DNA of 9,967 nt, from the NCBI GenBank assembly GCA_964616985.1, contig CAZTVF010000158.1, forward strand, positions 1-9,967, read 5' to 3'. A model generated the notes under the pieces. The model was given only the letters and a program-made list of their open reading frames with translations. It was not told the origin of the DNA and searched no databases. The position numbers and the translations under genes were made by a program. The DNA comes from CAZTVF01 sp964616985. GTDB taxonomy: Bacteria; Planctomycetota; Phycisphaerae; SM23-33. Positions 6,794 to 9,967 of this stretch are shown piece after piece (position 1 is the first letter of the stretch; each line of letters opens with the position of its first letter).

Positions 6794-7941
6794 TCTATCG
6801 CTGCGGCGACTAGGTCAGTAACTTTGTTGCGCACAAGACTGGTTTTCTCTTTGGGGTCGGGAGATCGTGTGGTGATAAAGGCCAGCGCAAGGTCGTGCGC
6901 CGGATCACCAATCCCCATTACGGTGTCCCTGCCCGCATGACCGAAAGCCTGCTCAGACGGAAGCTTGCCAAACCCGAACCACCCATCGCCTTTCGTTTCA
7001 CCCCGCAACAACCAACCTAGGCCCCAGTATTCATGTTTTGGGCCTTCTCCTCGGGACAAGGCCGCCGTGATCTCCGCTGCATATTGTACGGTATGCATCT
7101 CGGCCCATACAGTTGGGCTAAGCAGGGCTTTTCCTTGCCACACACCGCGCTGCAAATGCAGACGCAGAACCTTTATCATATCCTCAATCCGACCGAAACA
7201 ACCTGCGCCAGGGTGACCAATTGATCCAAATGTCTTTCGGTTGATCGGCGAGGGCAAGATCTCCGGATACGGGGTACGGGCAAGAGGCGCTGAAGGAGCA
7301 GGAATGTTAAAGGATAGGCTCTCTGCTCCGATAGGTCCGAACAGACGTTCGCGACAGATTGTGTCCCACGAGGGACGCCCAGGAGTGACTCTGCGTGCGC
7401 ACTCGGCCGCCAGGAATAGCCCCGTGGTCCAGTGGTAAGCTGTCTTGGAACCAGGAGCCCATTCAACCGTGCCCTCGCAACACGCCTCTACGGCCGCATC
7501 CCAATCTTCCTCGGTTTCCAGCGCCCCGTAAGGTGGCGTAGGTATTCCTGCGGAATGCGTCAACAGGTGGCGTAAGGTAATTGCCTCTTTGGCCTTGCGC
7601 CCGTAACCCGGAATATAAGCACTGATGGGGCTATCGTAGTCCAACAGACCATCTTGCCGTACCATGGCCACTACTGTCGCCGAAATGCCTTTCGAAAACG
7701 AATACAACATATGTGTCACGCCAGCGCTCAACGGCAATCCATCGCGTTCTATTCCGCAATATGTGCCCCAGTACCGCTCGGCAATCAATCTCCCGCCCAC
7801 AGTTGCCATCATGGCCGCGCCAGGGAAAGTGCCGGCTGCCAGTTCCCCTTCGATAAACGCAAAGGCATGGTCCAAGGCCTCAGGATTTACTGAGTCTAAA
7901 GGCTCATCAGATGAATGCCTGCTTTTCGACCTTGTTGTCAT
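6790..7941 (-). CDS. Serine hydrolase of the beta-lactamase class C/EstB type (internal start)
   Basis: If initiated at the internal ATG, this is a complete 383-residue protein. SxxK is S81-F-S-K84 in MLYSFSKGISA; HLLTHSAG follows at 125-132; the Y-x-N position reads YHW (Y169, W171), so the usual asparagine is absent; the KTG-equivalent is H335-A-G337 in AFGHAGRD. These features fit the esterase/D-aminopeptidase side of the family more than a true antibiotic-degrading lactamase. No signal peptide is seen (N-terminus MTTRSKSRHSSDEPLD), suggesting a cytoplasmic enzyme. Its reading frame is continuous with the upstream URO-D domain. Local GC is about 53%, lower than PL22 and GH32 on either side, a sign of different origin. 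Substrate unknown. Confidence 0.8.
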   Translation of the reverse strand: MTTRSKSRHSSDEPLDSVNPEALDHAFAFIEGELAAGTFPGAAMMATVGGRLIAERYWGTYCGIERDGLPLSAGVTHMLYSFSKGISATVVAMVRQDGLLDYDSPISAYIPGYGRKAKEAITLRHLLTHSAGIPTPPYGALETEEDWDAAVEACCEGTVEWAPGSKTAYHWTTGLFLAAECARRVTPGRPSWDTICRERLFGPIGAESLSFNIPAPSAPLARTPYPEILPSPINRKTFGSIGHPGAGCFGRIEDMIKVLRLHLQRGVWQGKALLSPTVWAEMHTVQYAAEITAALSRGEGPKHEYWGLGWLLRGETKGDGWFGFGKLPSEQAFGHAGRDTVMGIGDPAHDLALAFITTRSPDPKEKTSLVRNKVTDLVAAAIE

Positions 7942-8979
7942 TATTTGCTCCTTTCCAACTGATGAATGATTTTCGTGCGCCGCTTCGATCAGCGCCTGCA
8001 CATTGGCGGGAGGAACGTTGGGCAGAATCGCCTCGTGACTGGGGCTGAGAATCAAATTGGGGCCCAGCAGGTTCTTGACGCGTCGCACGTCGGCGCGAAT
8101 CTGTTCCGGCGTGCCGTTGGTCAGCAACTGCTGCGCGTCCACGCCGCCCATGAATGTTATTCGCCCCTTGAAATCCCGTGCCAGCGTTTCGGCGTCCATG
8201 TTCGTCGCCAGCGCCTGCAACGGATGCAGACATTGCACACCAGCCGTAATCAGGCGTTCGATAACCGGGTAGATCGAGCCGCACGAGTGCAGCACCACTT
8301 GGTAACCGTACGCTTTGCCCTGTTGCGTGAAGCGGATGAACCACGGCAGGATGAATTCATCAAATTGCGCCGGCCCGCAAATCAAGCTGCATTGAGTACC
8401 AAAATCATTGCCGAAGAAGAAACCGTCCACCCGGCGGCCCGCCGCCGCAAAGAACCGTTCATTGGCTTTGAAATAAAACTCGCAGACCTTGTCCGTCACC
8501 GCCCGCACCACTTCCGGGTGCGTGTACATTTTGACGAAGTATTCTTCCATGCCGAAAAGGTCGGCGATGTTGTGGTAAAAACACGTCCAGAAACCGCTGA
8601 GCCGGTACACGTCGCCGGCGTTGTCCAGCGCGCGCAAGCAGGAATCGAAACGCAGATACTCCGGATTCGGCCACGGGTAAGCGTTCACTTCCTCGATCGT
8701 CTCGCAATTGGCCAACGGCTGTGCCACGTGTGCTTCCCGGTCCAGGCCGGCGTCGAACAACATCCTGCCTTCCGGGTCCTGATAGACATCGTCAAAAAAT
8801 TGCGGGCAAATCCACCGGCAATCATCGCCGGCCTTTACGCGCAATTCCTCCTCGGTGCGCGTGCCGAAATGACGGTGCAAAATCGGCCAGGTCTTGGCAT
8901 CCGGATTGCCGAGCCAAAAGCCACATCGCTCCACCGGCTCGCCGGCAACCAATCGTTTGATCAAATCTCTCTTAGACAT
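6790..8979 (-). CDS. URO-D family protein fused in frame to a serine beta-lactamase-like hydrolase
   Basis: One uninterrupted frame of 729 residues joins two complete domains. Residues 1-346 are a URO-D-superfamily protein of normal length: MSKRDLIKRLVAGEPVERCG opening, a LSGFWTCFYHNIADLFGME block, zinc-type HSCG at H231/C233, a MGGVDAQQLL turn, and SPSHEAILPNVPPANVQALI near the end, where histidine sits at the distal ligand position. Residues 347-729 are the beta-lactamase-like domain. The start at 8979 has AAAGGAG seven bases upstream; the frame stays open to an ATG at 9180, but those extra 67 residues resemble nothing. An internal ribosome site and ATG at 7941 suggest the pair was once two cistrons. 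Deleting one A from the AAAA run (TTTT at 7970-7973) would end the first protein as HEIIHQLERSK with TAA overlapping the second ATG. True fusion, indel mutation or sequencing error are all possible. Confidence 0.75.
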   Translation of the reverse strand: MSKRDLIKRLVAGEPVERCGFWLGNPDAKTWPILHRHFGTRTEEELRVKAGDDCRWICPQFFDDVYQDPEGRMLFDAGLDREAHVAQPLANCETIEEVNAYPWPNPEYLRFDSCLRALDNAGDVYRLSGFWTCFYHNIADLFGMEEYFVKMYTHPEVVRAVTDKVCEFYFKANERFFAAAGRRVDGFFFGNDFGTQCSLICGPAQFDEFILPWFIRFTQQGKAYGYQVVLHSCGSIYPVIERLITAGVQCLHPLQALATNMDAETLARDFKGRITFMGGVDAQQLLTNGTPEQIRADVRRVKNLLGPNLILSPSHEAILPNVPPANVQALIEAAHENHSSVGKEQIMTTRSKSRHSSDEPLDSVNPEALDHAFAFIEGELAAGTFPGAAMMATVGGRLIAERYWGTYCGIERDGLPLSAGVTHMLYSFSKGISATVVAMVRQDGLLDYDSPISAYIPGYGRKAKEAITLRHLLTHSAGIPTPPYGALETEEDWDAAVEACCEGTVEWAPGSKTAYHWTTGLFLAAECARRVTPGRPSWDTICRERLFGPIGAESLSFNIPAPSAPLARTPYPEILPSPINRKTFGSIGHPGAGCFGRIEDMIKVLRLHLQRGVWQGKALLSPTVWAEMHTVQYAAEITAALSRGEGPKHEYWGLGWLLRGETKGDGWFGFGKLPSEQAFGHAGRDTVMGIGDPAHDLALAFITTRSPDPKEKTSLVRNKVTDLVAAAIE
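7948..7954 (-). promoter_or_regulatory. Internal ribosome binding site for the beta-lactamase-like domain
   Basis: On the minus strand AAAGGAG is followed by CAAATA and the ATG at 7941. This is an excellent Shine-Dalgarno arrangement inside the fused frame, and it implies the hydrolase can be made as a separate product. Confidence 0.7.
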
Positions 8980-8986
8980 AACGACA

Positions 8987-8993
8987 CTCCTTT
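8987..8993 (-). promoter_or_regulatory. Ribosome binding site deciding the URO-D start at 8979
   Basis: Minus-strand AAAGGAG with a seven-base spacer precedes the ATG at 8979. It selects this start over the more distant in-frame ATG at 9180. Confidence 0.7.
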
Positions 8994-9026
8994 GCTCCAT
9001 GATCTTGGCCAGGTGTATAGGGGAGA

Positions 9027-9173
9027 TCAAGCCCTGACCTTCCGCGTTTGGCTCACGAACACATCCACATACGTGGCGGAGTGGTCGCACCCACACGACA
9101 GCGTCTTTCTGTTGCCGAGGTCTTTGAGCGTATATCGCCCAATTACCACTGGGTGCAACCTGCGGGGCGGCAT
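9027..9173 (-). CDS. Hypothetical small protein, 48 residues (doubtful)
   Basis: ATG at 9173 to TGA at 9027 gives MPPRRLHPVVIGRYTLKDLG, continuing NRKTLSCGCDHSATYVDVFV and ending SQTRKVRA. The composition is plausible for protein and contains a CGCDH cluster, but I recognise no family. Upstream there is only a weak GAG purine stretch, and the preceding codons in frame are TGA and TTA. It ends 47 bases before the URO-D start at 8979 and has the same orientation. It may be a real small gene, the tail of a decayed or frameshifted gene whose earlier part lies in the neighbouring frame (DQIEQMINAAPQVAPSG), or chance. Confidence 0.22.
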   Translation of the reverse strand: MPPRRLHPVVIGRYTLKDLGNRKTLSCGCDHSATYVDVFVSQTRKVRA

Positions 9174-9440
9174 TAATCATCTGCTCAATTTGGTCTGTGG
9201 TGACAGGTTCCAGCTTGCTGGCGACGGAATGCCCAACCGATATCTAATTCATCTGCCGCGAATGCTGCTGCTCTTCTCAGATGCAAGCCTCAGTGGCCTC
9301 CCAGGATGTGGGACACTGATCGATCTGAGGGTCAATAGTGTCTTTAGCCCGAGCACTTCCAATACGCACCTTCTGACTCTGACAGAAAGTCTGCTGAATG
9401 ATGGAATACGAAAGATAAAGCACCATCAGCCCGAGGCTTG

Positions 9441-9967
9441 TCATGGACAGATCTCCGTGAAGGGTTTGATCGGCCATACCGTCATAGCCCGCAGTGTCGC
9501 CGCGCCGCCGGTTGCGGCCGTTTCGAGATGCAGGGCGGATGACGGCGGGACGGCCACGCGGGTGACCGTCTGCAGGCCGTCATTGATGAACAGCTCCATC
9601 ACGGACTTGTCGTAGAAGAGGTGCAGCCTGAGGCGGCGCGGGTCGTCGCCCAGCACACGCGGCAGCACGGTGCCGTTGGCATCCAGCGCCCGGCCATCGT
9701 AGCGGATGCGCACGGCGTCATCGCCCGTGTCGTCACGCAGTGCCAACTCGACGGCTTCGGCGGCATCCAGATCGAAATCGGCCATCACTTCCGGAGTGTC
9801 GCCCGAAAACCCCTCGATGCGGCGGGGTTCGCCGTTCAAACCGAGCGGCCCGACCGAGACGGGGGCGCCCCGCAACCGGGCCAGTTCCGGAATCGGTTGC
9901 TGCACCAAACGGCCCGCCGCGTCGAGCGAGAGCACCCGCGGCAGCGACATGCAGCAGTTCCAGCCGC
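9441..9967 (-). CDS. GH32-family glycoside hydrolase, C-terminal part (partial at window end)
   Basis: The frame runs from the window edge to TGA at 9443-9441. It shows the GH32 junction GWNCCMSLPRVLSLD, which corresponds to the conserved 'R.f.G.mslPREL' block, and then the C-terminal beta-sandwich with LRLHLFYDKSVMELFINDG, the typical D-x-S-x-x-E-x-F-x-N-x-G strand pair, ending WPIKPFTEICP. GH32 enzymes cleave beta-fructosides such as sucrose, inulin or levan. The five-bladed catalytic propeller, with its nucleophile and acid/base, lies beyond the window, so specificity cannot be judged. The ATG at 9950 is internal, not a start. GC is about 69% (124/180 over 9541-9720), well above the DNA that follows it downstream. 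Confidence 0.8.
   Translation of the reverse strand, partial: GWNCCMSLPRVLSLDAAGRLVQQPIPELARLRGAPVSVGPLGLNGEPRRIEGFSGDTPEVMADFDLDAAEAVELALRDDTGDDAVRIRYDGRALDANGTVLPRVLGDDPRRLRLHLFYDKSVMELFINDGLQTVTRVAVPPSSALHLETAATGGAATLRAMTVWPIKPFTEICP

Larger units (their letters stand above)
8980..9440 (-). other. Stretch of about 460 bases without a confident gene
   Basis: GC is about 54% (97/180 over 9181-9360), close to the beta-lactamase/URO-D block and unlike the GH32 gene (about 69%). The minus strand carries only short frames: a 55-codon frame from an ATG at 9444 that overlaps the GH32 stop and starts with hydrophobic MTSLGLMVLYLSYSIIQQ, and the 48-residue frame at 9027-9173 listed separately. Pieces such as SKLEPVTTDQIEQMINAAPQ look protein-like but are interrupted, suggesting decayed coding DNA. 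No clear promoter, RNA gene or repeat is seen. Confidence 0.4.

Noticed and set aside
8980..9180. 67-residue N-terminal extension of the URO-D/hydrolase frame from an ATG at 9180
   Set aside because: The residues resemble no URO-D N-terminus, there is a strong AAAGGAG site at the 8979 start, and the usual family opening begins exactly at MSKRDLIKRL.
4340..9460. Insertion-sequence ends or target-site duplications at the three composition steps (about 4363, 6790, 9441)
   Set aside because: I compared the bases around the steps by eye and saw no shared direct or inverted repeat and no transposase frame. A computed repeat search could still find one.
7966..9615. Long + strand open frame of 549 codons opposite the URO-D domain
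   Set aside because: It is antisense to a clearly recognisable URO-D protein and its translation resembles no family. It is a shadow of codon structure on the minus strand.
1..9967. CRISPR arrays, tRNA or rRNA genes
   Set aside because: No regularly spaced repeats, CCA-type cloverleaf or conserved rRNA stretches were seen on either strand.

Overview
The window reads as accessory, carbohydrate-focused DNA of an uncultivated bacterium. The families present (uroporphyrinogen-decarboxylase-like methyltransferases beside a ceramidase-like hydrolase, a pectin-lyase-fold glycosidase, a PL22 oligogalacturonate lyase and a GH32 enzyme) are a combination I associate with Planctomycetota, Lentisphaerota and related polysaccharide degraders. 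No rRNA or marker gene is present, so the phylum is an inference.

Layout. Bases 1-99 hold the end of an unidentified + strand gene. Bases 202-3845 are a compact + strand operon: a URO-D-like protein without the usual zinc cysteine, a neutral-ceramidase-like hydrolase, and a URO-D family protein with an H-x-C motif, the last two overlapping by ATGA. A perfect 8-bp hairpin follows. Bases 3968-4363 are only the N-terminal piece of a TIM-barrel-like protein. Bases 4572-6035 (+) encode a right-handed beta-helix glycosidase (GH28/GH49-like), preceded by about 200 AT-richer bases. A convergent intergenic stretch with two hairpins separates it from minus-strand genes: the C-terminal half of a PL22 oligogalacturonate lyase (6293-6793), a single open frame joining a URO-D family protein to a serine beta-lactamase-like hydrolase (6790-8979), a roughly 460-base stretch without a confident gene, and the C-terminal part of a GH32 enzyme (9441 to the window end).

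How it fits together. PL22 and the beta-helix enzyme suggest work on galacturonans or related glycans, and GH32 on fructans or sucrose-type sugars. The three URO-D-superfamily proteins could be corrinoid-linked methyltransferases, but no corrinoid protein is visible. Base composition is mosaic. Hand counts over 180-base samples give about 63% GC in the truncated TIM-barrel gene, 49% just after it, 56% in the beta-helix gene, 69% in PL22, 53-55% in the beta-lactamase/URO-D block, and 69% in GH32. Two of these steps coincide with broken genes, which points to recombination or insertion, or to assembly joins. The most notable points are the URO-D/beta-lactamase fusion, which one base could explain, and the broken-gene junctions. 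I see no clear CRISPR, transposase, tRNA or phage gene.
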